Origin: Streptomyces varsoviensis
GTDB lineage: Bacteria; Actinomycetota; Actinomycetes; Streptomycetales; Streptomycetaceae
NCBI RefSeq assembly: GCF_000718635.1
Contig: NZ_JOBF01000017.1
Location: 1-64,000 of the forward strand
Length of the DNA: 64,000 nucleotides
Reading direction: 5' to 3'
This document shows positions 1 to 7,064 of the stretch, piece by piece; position 1 is the first letter of the stretch; each line of letters opens with the position of its first letter. The notes beneath the pieces are model-generated. The model did no database searches, was not told the origin of the DNA, and worked only from the letters and a program-made list of their open reading frames with translations. The translations under genes were made by a program, and so were the position numbers.

Positions 1-78
1 ACTGGGTTGATAGGCCAGATATGGAAGCGCCGTAAGGTGTGGAGTTGACTGGTACTAATAGGCCGAGGGCTTGTCCTC
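1..78 (+). rRNA. 23S ribosomal RNA, 3' end (partial)
   Basis: The first bases match the conserved 3' end of bacterial 23S rRNA. The segment GACTGGTACTAATAGGCCGA at about 47-66 corresponds to the last helix region (E. coli ...GGTACTAATGAACCG). The mature end is placed at about 78, after TTGTCCTC, by analogy with Streptomyces 23S. The 5' part lies outside the window. It is followed on the same strand by a 5S gene, so this is the distal end of an rrn operon. Confidence 0.95.
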
Positions 79-211
79 AGTTGCTCGCGTCCACTGTGTG
101 GTTCCCGGGTTGCGAACAGTCGCACCGGCTGAACCAGTAATGCTTTACCATCCCGCTTCGCGGGATGGATTAATTAAAAAGTGTGCTTGTTCGCTTGGAA
201 CACCCGAAGGT
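79..211 (+). other. 23S-5S internal transcribed spacer
   Basis: This is a short spacer without a tRNA. It holds a perfect 9-bp hairpin at 148-168 (CCATCCCGC, loop TTC, GCGGGATGG) followed by an AT-rich stretch, and a second hairpin at 199-214 (AACACC, loop CGAA, GGTGTT) that runs into the 5S start. Such stems usually guide RNase III or RNase E processing of rrn precursors; that role is inferred here. Confidence 0.75.
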
Positions 212-310
212 GTTTCGGTGGTCATTGCGTTAGGGAAACGCCCGGTTACATTCCGAACCCGGAAGCTAAGCCTTTCAGCGCCGATGGTACTGCAGGGGGG
301 ACCCTGTGGG
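212..310 (+). rRNA. 5S ribosomal RNA with non-canonical or missing 3' end
   Basis: From GTTTCGGTGGTCAT (212) to GGACCCTGTGGG (310) the sequence follows Streptomyces 5S rRNA closely. The usual continuation, AGAGTAGGACGCCGCCGAAC, which forms loop E and the 3' strand of helix I, is absent. Instead the sequence reads GTGCGCGAGAATGACTGCGTTACC and goes straight into the leader of the next gene. Only a short CCGAA (334-338) could still pair with the 5' TTCGG. No factor-independent terminator is visible. Either the gene copy is truncated or the assembly joins two rrn contexts at this point. Confidence 0.8.
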
Positions 311-354
311 GTGCGCGAGAATGACTGCGTTACCCGAAGACAGGAGTCACGACG

Positions 355-2316
355 ATGTCCCCCAACTCTTCCGACGATCGGTCGGATCGCGAGCCTCGGC
401 GCGGTGGTCCTCGCGGGCCGCGTCGCGACGACGCGCGTGGCGGCGGCCGCCGTGATGACCGTCCGGCGTTCCGCCGTGATGACGACCGGGGCGGCCGGCC
501 TGGTGGCGGTGGTGGCGGTTATGGGCGTCGGGACGACCGTGGTGGCTTCCGTCGTGATGACCGTGGAGACCGGGGCGGCAGCGACCGCCGTGACGATCGC
601 CGTGACGACCGGGGTGGTTTCCCGCGCGATGAGCGGGCGCCGCGTCGGGACGATCGCGGTGGGTTCCGGCGGGATGACCGTCGGGGCGGCGACTGGCGTG
701 ACGACCGTGGGCCGCGCCGGGATGACGATCGGGGTGGGTTCCGCCGTGATGACCGTGGCGGCCGGCCCTCCGGTGGCGGTGGCAGCTACGGTCGGCGTGA
801 CGACCGGCCTGGTTTCCGGCGTGATGACCGTGGGCCGCGTCGGGATGACGACCGGGGTGGGTTCCGCCGTGATGACCGGGGTGGGCGGCCCTCCGGTGGC
901 GGTGGCTATGGTCAGCGCGATGACCGTTCGCGTGGGCCGCGGCAGGATGACCGCGGTGGCTACGGTCGGCGTGATGAGCGTGGTGGCAGCGACCGGCGTG
1001 ATGACCGGCCTAATTTCCGGCGTGATGACCGTGGGCCGCGTCGGGACGATGACCGTGGTGGGTTCCGCCGCGATGAGCGGCCGGCGTTCCGGCGGGATGA
1101 CGACCGGCCGCGCGGGCCGCGCCGTGATGACGACCGCGGCGGCCGGCCTGCCGGCGGTGGCGGTTACGGGCGTCGGGACGACCGTGGTGGTGGGTTCCGT
1201 CGTGAGGAGCGTGGGGACCGTGGCGGCGGCTACCGCCGGGACGATCGCCGTGACGACCGGGGTGGTTTTCCGCGGGACGAGCGGGCGCCGCGTCGGGATG
1301 ACGACCGGGACCGGGGTGGGTTCCGGCGCGACGAGCGGCGGGATGAGCGGCGCGATGACCGGCGCTCGGGGTTCCCTCGTGATGAGCGGGCTCCTCGGCG
1401 GGACGACGACCGGGGTGGGCGGCCCTCCGGTGGGTTCCGGCGCGATGACCGGGGCGGCGGCGACCGCCGGGGGCCCTCGCGGGACGACCGGCGCGGTGGC
1501 GGCGGGTACCGGGGGCGGGACGACCGCGGGTCCGGTGGGTTCGGGCGGCGCGATGACCGGGAGCGGGACCGGGAGCCCGTACGCCGGCTGCCGATCCCCG
1601 AGGATGTGACGGGCAATGAGATCGACCCGGAGGTGCGGCAGGAGCTGCTGAGCCTGCCGAAGACGCTCGCCGAGGATGTCGCCCGGAACCTGGTGATGGT
1701 GGCGAAGCTGCTGGACGAGGACCCGGAGCAGGCGTACGAGTACTCCCGTATCGCGCTGCGGCTCGCGTCCAGGGTCGCCGCCGTGCGCGAGGCGGCGGGC
1801 TTCGCCGCGTACGCCGTCGGGAAGTACTCCGAGGCGCTGGCCGAGTTCCGGGCGGCGCGCCGGATGACCGGGTCCGTCGACCTGTGGCCCGTCATGGCCG
1901 ACTGCGAGCGCGGCATGGGCCGGCCGGAGCGGGCCATGGCGATGGCCGGCGAGCCCGAGGTGCAGCGGCTGGACAAGGCCGGGCAGGTCGAGATGCGACT
2001 GGTCGCGGCCGGGGCCCGTAAGGACATGGGGCAGGCGGACGCGGCGGTCGTGACGTTGCAGAGCCCCGAGCTGGCCTCGAACTCGATCCAGCCGTGGACC
2101 GCCCGTCTCCGCTACGCCTACGCCGACGCGCTGCTGGCGGTGGGGCGCGAGGACGAGGCGCGCGAGTGGTTCGGCAAGGCGCTGGAGGCCGACCAGGGCG
2201 GTACGACGGACGCCTCCGACCGGCTGGCCGAGCTGGACGGCGTCGAGTTCGTGGACGCCTTGGACGAGGACGCGGACGCGGAGGACGCCGGGGGCGAGGG
2301 CGGCAGCAAGGGCTGA
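355..2316 (+). CDS. TPR-like protein with long Arg/Asp/Gly-rich disordered N-terminus
   Basis: This 653-aa protein has two unlike halves. Residues 1 to about 410 are almost only R, D, G, E, F, P and Y, arranged as repeats such as RRDDRGGFRRDDR and GGGGYGRRDDR. They contain no hydrophobic core and look fully disordered and rich in RGG-like and RDD motifs. From LPIPEDVTGNEIDPEV (about 412) to the end lies an Ala-rich helical domain of tetratricopeptide type (paired helices around EDPEQAYEYSRIALRLA and GKYSEALAEFRAARR), ending in an acidic tail. Orthologues in actinobacteria sit beside the HAD phosphatase and tlyA, as here. ATG 355 has an AGGAG about 8 nt upstream. The gene begins 45 nt after the 5S-like sequence. 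No enzymatic motif is visible. An RNA-binding or condensate-forming role is only inferred from composition. Long reading frames on other strands are shadows of the repeats. Confidence 0.9.
   Translation: MSPNSSDDRSDREPRRGGPRGPRRDDARGGGRRDDRPAFRRDDDRGGRPGGGGGGYGRRDDRGGFRRDDRGDRGGSDRRDDRRDDRGGFPRDERAPRRDDRGGFRRDDRRGGDWRDDRGPRRDDDRGGFRRDDRGGRPSGGGGSYGRRDDRPGFRRDDRGPRRDDDRGGFRRDDRGGRPSGGGGYGQRDDRSRGPRQDDRGGYGRRDERGGSDRRDDRPNFRRDDRGPRRDDDRGGFRRDERPAFRRDDDRPRGPRRDDDRGGRPAGGGGYGRRDDRGGGFRREERGDRGGGYRRDDRRDDRGGFPRDERAPRRDDDRDRGGFRRDERRDERRDDRRSGFPRDERAPRRDDDRGGRPSGGFRRDDRGGGDRRGPSRDDRRGGGGYRGRDDRGSGGFGRRDDRERDREPVRRLPIPEDVTGNEIDPEVRQELLSLPKTLAEDVARNLVMVAKLLDEDPEQAYEYSRIALRLASRVAAVREAAGFAAYAVGKYSEALAEFRAARRMTGSVDLWPVMADCERGMGRPERAMAMAGEPEVQRLDKAGQVEMRLVAAGARKDMGQADAAVVTLQSPELASNSIQPWTARLRYAYADALLAVGREDEAREWFGKALEADQGGTTDASDRLAELDGVEFVDALDEDADAEDAGGEGGSKG
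480..1575 (+). repeat. coding minisatellite encoding RRDDRGG-type repeats
   Basis: Degenerate repeats of roughly 9-45 bp built on CGTGATGACCGTGGG and CGGGACGACCGGGGT fill the 5' half of the TPR gene. All units keep the reading frame. Because the repeat is so purine/C biased, all six frames stay open over much of it. Confidence 0.85.
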
Positions 2317-2350
2317 TCCTCGCCGCTGATCGTTGATCGGCGGCCGGTGC

Positions 2351-2382
2351 GAGGGCGGGGTTCCTGATGGAGCCCCGCCCTC
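2351..2382. terminator. bidirectional intrinsic-type terminator between convergent genes
   Basis: GAGGGCGGGG (2351-2360) pairs with CCCCGCCCTC (2373-2382). The inner bases TTCC/GGAG extend the stem to 14 bp with a TGAT loop. It lies between the stops of the TPR gene and the opposing DUF1015 gene, so it can end both transcripts. The T run is weak (GTCGTTCTT), as is usual in Streptomyces. Confidence 0.75.
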
Positions 2383-2411
2383 GTCGTTCTTCCCCGGAGG
2401 CGCGGGCCGTC

Positions 2412-3692
2412 TCAGCCCAGTGCCAGGTTGCGGAGTACCAGGCCCGTGGCCGGTTTCGGGCCGAAGGAGGTGGACTTGCGGGGCATCGTCACGCCTTGCT
2501 GGGCCAGTTCGCGTACGACTTCCTCGCGTACCGGGTGCATCAGGACGGCCGTACCGCCGTGCCGTTCGGCCTGTTCGACGGCGGCCGCCGCCTCGTGGAG
2601 GTAGCCGATGTGGTCGGGGTCGTCGGGGACCTGCCAGACGTGTTCGAGCAGGGTCGAGTGGAGGACGGTCGCGTCGAGCGAACGCCAGGCCTGGGGCCGG
2701 CCGTCGGGGATCGTACGGGCGAGGAGGCCGGGGTCCGGGCGGTCGATGAGGTGGAAGCCGCCGTCGCCGGCGAGCAGGAAGGCGGTGCCGCCGGTCCGTG
2801 ACGCGTCCGCGAGGGCTTCGAGGGCCTTGGGCAGCGGGCCCTCGACGGCGGTGGTCCGGAAGGAGTCCGACACCGCGTTGAGGGCGTCCTTGATCGGGAG
2901 GCGGTGCAGGAGGCGGTGGATGGCCCGTACGAGCAGGGGGTAGCGGGCGGTGTCCACGAGGAGGACCAGGCCGTAGTCCCACGGGCCGGGCGCGGCCTGT
3001 TCGGAGTGGAGCCGCAGGTAGGTGGCCCAGCGGTGGTGGCCGTCGGCGATGAGGGCCTGGCGCTGGGAGAGGTCCTCGTCGACGCGGGCCAGGTCGTCCG
3101 GGTCGGTGAGGGACCACAGCCGGTGGGCGAAGCCGTCCTCCGTGGTCGTGGCGAGCAGCGGTTCGGTGTGGATCGTGCGCTCGATGACGGCCGCGGCGCC
3201 GGTGGCGGAACCGTTGCCGCGATAGGCGAACAGGAGCGGTTCGAGGTTGGCGTACGTGTCGCGCATGAGCGCGGCGCGGTCCTCCACGATGTGCGGCATC
3301 ACGTCCTCGTGAGGGAGGACGACGCCCGCCTCGCGCGGGGTCAGGCGCAGGGCGCCGATGAGGCCGCGCTGGAGGGTGCGGCCGTGGTTCTGCTCGTAGA
3401 CGTAGAGCGCGGGTTCGTGGTCGGGGGCGAGGACGCCCTCTTCCTGCCAGCGGCGCAGGGTCTCGCCGGCCTGGCGGTGGCGGTCGGCCGCGGTCGCGGC
3501 CTGCGGGAGGATCAAGCGGACGATGTTGTGCGGATCGGCCGTCTCCAGATGGCGCAGGCCGTCCGGCCGTACCACCACGTCGTACGGGGGCGAGGTCACG
3601 GCGGCCAGGCTGCCGACCCGCTCCGGCACATAGCGCAGCCCTCTGAAGGGGGCCAGTTGGAGACCCTGTCCGGCGTGCCCTGGAGTGCTCAT
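2412..3692 (-). CDS. DUF1015 family protein
   Basis: The 426-aa product matches the DUF1015 family throughout. The N-terminus contains LAPFRGLRYVPERV and the family-typical SPPYDVV, and further in are LYVYEQ, HEDVMP and LIADGHHRWATYL (around residue 215). The length is normal for the family (about 400-430 aa). The function is not established; the family is sometimes linked to serine or D-amino-acid metabolism by context. ATG 3692 is preceded on the minus strand by CTCCAGGG only weakly. The gene is transcribed towards the TPR gene and divergently from the HAD phosphatase. No signal peptide or membrane segment is visible, so it should be cytosolic. Confidence 0.85.
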   Translation of the reverse strand: MSTPGHAGQGLQLAPFRGLRYVPERVGSLAAVTSPPYDVVVRPDGLRHLETADPHNIVRLILPQAATAADRHRQAGETLRRWQEEGVLAPDHEPALYVYEQNHGRTLQRGLIGALRLTPREAGVVLPHEDVMPHIVEDRAALMRDTYANLEPLLFAYRGNGSATGAAAVIERTIHTEPLLATTTEDGFAHRLWSLTDPDDLARVDEDLSQRQALIADGHHRWATYLRLHSEQAAPGPWDYGLVLLVDTARYPLLVRAIHRLLHRLPIKDALNAVSDSFRTTAVEGPLPKALEALADASRTGGTAFLLAGDGGFHLIDRPDPGLLARTIPDGRPQAWRSLDATVLHSTLLEHVWQVPDDPDHIGYLHEAAAAVEQAERHGGTAVLMHPVREEVVRELAQQGVTMPRKSTSFGPKPATGLVLRNLALG

Positions 3693-3768
3693 TGGGAAAT
3701 GTTATGCCGCATACCGGGATGAGCGATGATCGGGGGACAGACACACGGAAGCACGAGGAGCGCGCGCC
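3693..3768. promoter_or_regulatory. divergent promoter region, DUF1015 / HAD phosphatase
   Basis: The 76-bp gap carries a short dyad, TATGC-C-GCATA (3703-3713), in otherwise GC-rich DNA. Each arm could act as a -10 for one direction. This is a positional inference only; no good -35 hexamer is obvious. Confidence 0.35.
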
Positions 3769-4800
3769 ATGAACCAGACCGTCCGGACCAGCCCCGACGG
3801 CAGCGAGGAGCGGCTGAGCGCCGCGTACGACACCGCGCTGCTGGACCTCGACGGGGTGGTGTACGCGGGGGGCGAGGCGATCGCGCACGCCGTCGAGTCG
3901 CTGGGGGCGGCCCGGGACGGCGGGATGCACCTGGCGTACGTCACCAACAACGCGGCCCGGACGCCGCGGACGGTCGCCGAGCATCTGACGCGGCTCGGCG
4001 TGGCCACGGAGCCGACGGACGTGATCACCTCGGCGCAGGCGGTGGCGCGGCTGATCGCCGATCAGGTCCCGGCCGGGGCCCGGGTGTTGGTGATCGGCGC
4101 GGAGGGGCTGGAGGTCGCGCTGCGGGAACGCGGGCTGGAGCCGGTGTTCTCCGCCGACGACGATCCGGCGGCCGTCGCGCAGGGGTACGGCGGGCCCGGC
4201 ATGACGTGGGAGCGGTTGCAGGAGGCGTCGTACGCGGTGGCGCGGGGGGTGCCGTGGTTCGCCTCCAACACCGATCTGACGATTCCTAGCGCGCGGGGGA
4301 TCTCGCCGGGGAACGGGGCGGCGGTGGAGGTGGTACGGATCGCCACGGGGGCGGAGCCTCAGGTGGCGGGGAAGCCGCTGCCTCCCATGCACCGGGAGAC
4401 GGTGCTGCGGACGGGGGCTTCGCGGCCGTTGGTGGTGGGGGACCGGCTGGATACGGATATCGAGGGGGCTTATGTGGGGGGTGTGGATTCGCTGTTGGTG
4501 TTGACGGGGGTTACGTCGGCGGGGGAGTTGCTGGGGGCTTCTCCTCGGCATCGGCCTACGTATGTTGCTTTGGATTTGCGGGGGTTGCTGTCCCCTCAGC
4601 CAATGGTTTTGGCGGAGGGGGATGGTGGGTTTTCTTGTGGGGGGTGGACGGCCTCTGCCGAGGGTGGGGAGTTTGTGCTTTCGGGGGGTGGGGCGGCGAT
4701 TGATGGGTTGCGGGCGTTGTGTGGGGTGGGGTGGTCTTTGGCTGGGGGTGGGGTCTGTGAGTTGGACTCGGGGGGTGTGCTGGGGCGGTTGGGGCTTTAG
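3769..4800 (+). CDS. HAD-superfamily IIA hydrolase (NagD-like phosphatase)
   Basis: The 343-aa protein has the HAD motifs of subclass IIA. Motif I is LLDLDGVVYAGG near residues 24-35, with the nucleophile and acid/base Asp pair. Motif II is YVTNNAARTP (around 63), and motif IV is VVGDRLDTDIEGA (around 223), which binds Mg2+. Relatives dephosphorylate sugar phosphates, nitrophenyl phosphate or 2-phosphoglycolate; the substrate here cannot be told. ATG 3769 has GAGGAG 9-10 nt upstream. Base use changes within the gene: after about 4390 third positions switch from C/G to G/T and the coding strand becomes very G-rich, ending in a Gly/Leu-rich tail next to extragenic repeats. The tail beyond the HAD cap may therefore be poorly constrained. 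Confidence 0.87.
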   Translation: MNQTVRTSPDGSEERLSAAYDTALLDLDGVVYAGGEAIAHAVESLGAARDGGMHLAYVTNNAARTPRTVAEHLTRLGVATEPTDVITSAQAVARLIADQVPAGARVLVIGAEGLEVALRERGLEPVFSADDDPAAVAQGYGGPGMTWERLQEASYAVARGVPWFASNTDLTIPSARGISPGNGAAVEVVRIATGAEPQVAGKPLPPMHRETVLRTGASRPLVVGDRLDTDIEGAYVGGVDSLLVLTGVTSAGELLGASPRHRPTYVALDLRGLLSPQPMVLAEGDGGFSCGGWTASAEGGEFVLSGGGAAIDGLRALCGVGWSLAGGGVCELDSGGVLGRLGL

Positions 4801-4864
4801 CCGGCTTCGTGATTTTTCCCCACCCCGCCCCTTCCCGTAACCGGGGCGCTGCCCCGGACCCCTC

Positions 4865-5036
4865 GGGGCTCCGTCCCGGACCCCGGTCCTCAAGCGCCGG
4901 ACGGGCTGGGTGGGGGAGCACGTAGGCGGGGCTCCGCCCCGGACCCCGGTCCTCAAGCGCCGGACGGGCTTGATTTTGGCCGGGGTTCGATGTCCTCAAT
5001 CGCCGGACGGGCTGGATTTTGGTCGGACGGGCTTGA
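4865..5036. repeat. Streptomyces-type extragenic repeat cluster (CGCCGGACGGGCT)
   Basis: Two near-identical 43-bp units lie at 4865-4907 and 4928-4970. Each starts GGGGCTCCG(T/C)CCCGGACC and ends GCGCCGGACGGGCT. A partial third is at 4991-5013 and a remnant at 5022-5036. GGGGCTCCGCCCC forms a hairpin. These palindromic elements are dispersed in Streptomyces genomes, usually at gene ends, and here fill the gap between the HAD gene stop and the opposing SIP gene stop, where they may help termination. Confidence 0.8.
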
Positions 5037-5060
5037 GTGGGGCGGGGGTTAGGTGGGGCT

Positions 5061-5900
5061 TCAGGCTATTTCTGCGATGAGGTCGTCTTCTGTGACGCCT
5101 TGGCGCCAGTAGCCGGTGAACTTGATTGCCTTGCGGTCGAATTGGCGGTCGTCGACGAGGTGGCGGCGGAGGGTGCGGACGGCGGCGGATTCGCCGGCGA
5201 TCCAGGCGTAGGGGGTGCCGGGGGGCAGGTCGGCGGCGCGTACGGCGTCGAGTACGGGGCTGGTGCGGGCGCCCTCGCGCACCAGCCAGGTGATGTCGGC
5301 GGCGGCCTTGGTGGGGAGGGGCTGGGCGTCCTCGGCGCTGGGGATCTCGATCCACACCTTGGCGGGGGCGTCGGGCGCCAGTCGGGCGAGGATTCCGGCG
5401 ATGGCCGGGAGCGCCGTCTCGTCGCCGGTGAGCAGGGTCCAGTCGGTGCCGGGCGGCGGGCGGAAGTCGACGCCGCCGTTGTCCTCCTCGACCGGGCCGA
5501 GCAGGGCGGCGCGGTCGCCGGGGCGGGCAGTGCGGGCCCAGGAGGAGGCCGGGCCGTCGGTGGCGCCGGCGGGGGCGTGGTCGCCGGTGTGCAGGGCGAA
5601 GTCGACGTCCACCTCGTCGGGGTCGCGGCGCTGGTCGCGGACCGTGTACGTACGCATGACGGCCCGTACGGCCGGGTCCATCTCGCGCCACGCGGCGAAC
5701 CAGCCGTCGCCCAGGTCGGCGGGGAGGACGGGGGCGTCCTGGCCGGGGTGCGGGAGGAAGAGTTTGAAGCGCTGGTCGCGGCCGCCGCTGACGAAGGCGG
5801 ACAGGTCGTCGCCCACGAAGGTGACGCGGACCATGGCGGGGCTGAGCCGCTGGGCGCGTAGGACGCGCACGTCGAAGAAGCGGAAGGGCGTTGCGGGCAT
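5061..5900 (-). CDS. siderophore-interacting protein (FAD/NAD(P)H ferric-siderophore reductase family)
   Basis: The 279-aa product belongs to the SIP/ViuB family. The FAD-binding barrel includes the RTYTVR motif near residue 82 and a phosphate-binding stretch PASSWARTARPGD. The C-terminal SIP domain has GDETALPAI near 153 and ends FTGYWRQG. Members reduce or release Fe3+ from siderophores in the cytosol. ATG 5900 was chosen because the minus strand has GAGGAGC about 10 nt upstream and the protein starts directly with MPATPFRFF; longer upstream reading is the shadow of the neighbouring gene. The gene lies 74 nt downstream of the siderophore-binding lipoprotein, in the same direction, so both probably share the iron-box promoter at 7042-7060. 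Confidence 0.9.
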   Translation of the reverse strand: MPATPFRFFDVRVLRAQRLSPAMVRVTFVGDDLSAFVSGGRDQRFKLFLPHPGQDAPVLPADLGDGWFAAWREMDPAVRAVMRTYTVRDQRRDPDEVDVDFALHTGDHAPAGATDGPASSWARTARPGDRAALLGPVEEDNGGVDFRPPPGTDWTLLTGDETALPAIAGILARLAPDAPAKVWIEIPSAEDAQPLPTKAAADITWLVREGARTSPVLDAVRAADLPPGTPYAWIAGESAAVRTLRRHLVDDRQFDRKAIKFTGYWRQGVTEDDLIAEIA

Positions 5901-5974
5901 GGGTGCGTGCTCCTCTCGGGTACCGGGCGGTGCTGGGTGGGCGGCGCCGGGGCGGGGCCCGGCGCCGCGCCGCG

Positions 5975-7009
5975 TCAGGTGACCTTCTTGGCCTTCTCGA
6001 CGGCGGCCGCGAGGGCTTCGAGGACCGGGGCGCAGCCGGCGTAGGAGTAGCGCGGTTCGCTGAGCCAGGGGATGACCTGTCCGGCCTTGACGGCGGGGAG
6101 CTTCGCCCAGGTGGGCTTGGCGGCGAGGTCCTTGGGCTGGAGGGTGGCGGTGCGGTTGTCGAGGAGGATCAGGTCGGCCGGGTACTTGTCGGCGTTCTCC
6201 CAACTGAGGTTCTCGAAGAAGCCGCCGGTGACCTTGGTGGGGACGATGATGTCGACGCCGAGTTCCTTGAAGAAGCTGAGGTCGGAGTAGACGGTCGGGT
6301 CGGAGACGTACAGCAGGTTGGCGCTGCCGGAGGCGGCGAGGACCTTGAGGCCCTTCTTGGCCTTCGCGGCCTTGCGGACCGTCTCGGCGGCCTTCTCGAA
6401 GCGGGCCTTGGCGTCGGTGACCTTCTTGTCCTTGAGGTCCGCGCCCAGCGCCTCGGCGAGCGCCGCGTAGCGCCGGATGGGGGTGAGGAGCGGGGTGTGG
6501 GAGGTGGTGATGCCGACGCTGGGGGCGAGCGAGAGGATCTTCTTCTTGCTCTCCTCGGGCACGGCCCACAGGTCGTGGTCCTGGATCATGTTGGTGACCA
6601 GCAGGTCGGGGGAGAGCGCGGCGTACTTCTCGACGCTGAACTCGCCGAAGGCGTTGCCGAGGATGGTGACCTTGTCGATGTCGATGTCACCGGCCTGCGG
6701 GTCGGCCTTGCCGTCCTTGAGCTTGGTGGGGCCGAAGACGCCGACGCAGTCGATGCCGAAGTCGTGCAGGGCCGCGGCGGCGCCGGTGAAGGCGACGATA
6801 TTCTTCGGGGTGTGGCCGGCCTTGACCGTCTCGCCGCGGTCGTCCTTGAACGTCCACGGGCCGCTGTCCTTCTTCGAGGAACCTGAATTCGAGGAGCCCG
6901 ATGATGAGCTGCCGCCCCCGCAGGCGGTGAGGAGGGCGCCGACGGAGACGGCGCCGCCCGCGGCGAGGAGGCCGCGGCGGGACAGGGTGAGGGTGCGGGG
7001 GTTGCTCAT
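5975..7009 (-). CDS. iron-siderophore ABC transporter, substrate-binding lipoprotein
   Basis: The 344-aa protein starts with a twin-arginine-like segment and lipobox (LSRRGLLAAGG then LLTACGGG). It is therefore likely exported by Tat or Sec and lipidated at Cys30. A Ser/Gly linker follows, then a periplasmic-binding fold of the helical-backbone class (FepB/FhuD type), recognisable from VKAGHTPKNIVAF, ALSPDLLVTNM and the C-terminal YSYAGCAPVLEALAA. It would deliver ferric siderophore to the two permeases encoded divergently at 7065-9229. Minus-strand GGAGAGAAG lies upstream of ATG 7009. The iron box lies 33-51 nt upstream of the start. Ligand specificity cannot be read from sequence. Confidence 0.92.
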   Translation of the reverse strand: MSNPRTLTLSRRGLLAAGGAVSVGALLTACGGGSSSSGSSNSGSSKKDSGPWTFKDDRGETVKAGHTPKNIVAFTGAAAALHDFGIDCVGVFGPTKLKDGKADPQAGDIDIDKVTILGNAFGEFSVEKYAALSPDLLVTNMIQDHDLWAVPEESKKKILSLAPSVGITTSHTPLLTPIRRYAALAEALGADLKDKKVTDAKARFEKAAETVRKAAKAKKGLKVLAASGSANLLYVSDPTVYSDLSFFKELGVDIIVPTKVTGGFFENLSWENADKYPADLILLDNRTATLQPKDLAAKPTWAKLPAVKAGQVIPWLSEPRYSYAGCAPVLEALAAAVEKAKKVT

Positions 7010-7041
7010 GGGGGATGTGCTTCTCTCCTGGAGGGCAGTTG

Positions 7042-7060
7042 CCAGGTTAGGCTAACCTAA
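7042..7060. promoter_or_regulatory. iron box (DmdR/IdeR operator)
   Basis: AGGTTAGGCTAACCTAA (7044-7060) matches 17 of the 19 bases of the DtxR-family consensus TTAGGTTAGGCTAACCTAA. It is shared by the divergent lipoprotein/SIP and permease/ATPase transcripts, so Fe2+-loaded regulator should repress both. Confidence 0.92.
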
Positions 7061-7064
7061 CTGC

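Noticed and set aside
145..4956. 1603-codon open frame on the minus strand across the TPR, DUF1015 and HAD region
   Set aside because: It is Pro/Arg/Thr-rich, has no recognisable domain and is antisense to well-supported genes. High GC and RDD repeats keep this frame open.
5036..6886. Plus-strand frames of 270-330 codons opposite the SIP and siderophore-binding genes
   Set aside because: Gly/Val/Asp-rich antisense shadows of strongly supported minus-strand genes.
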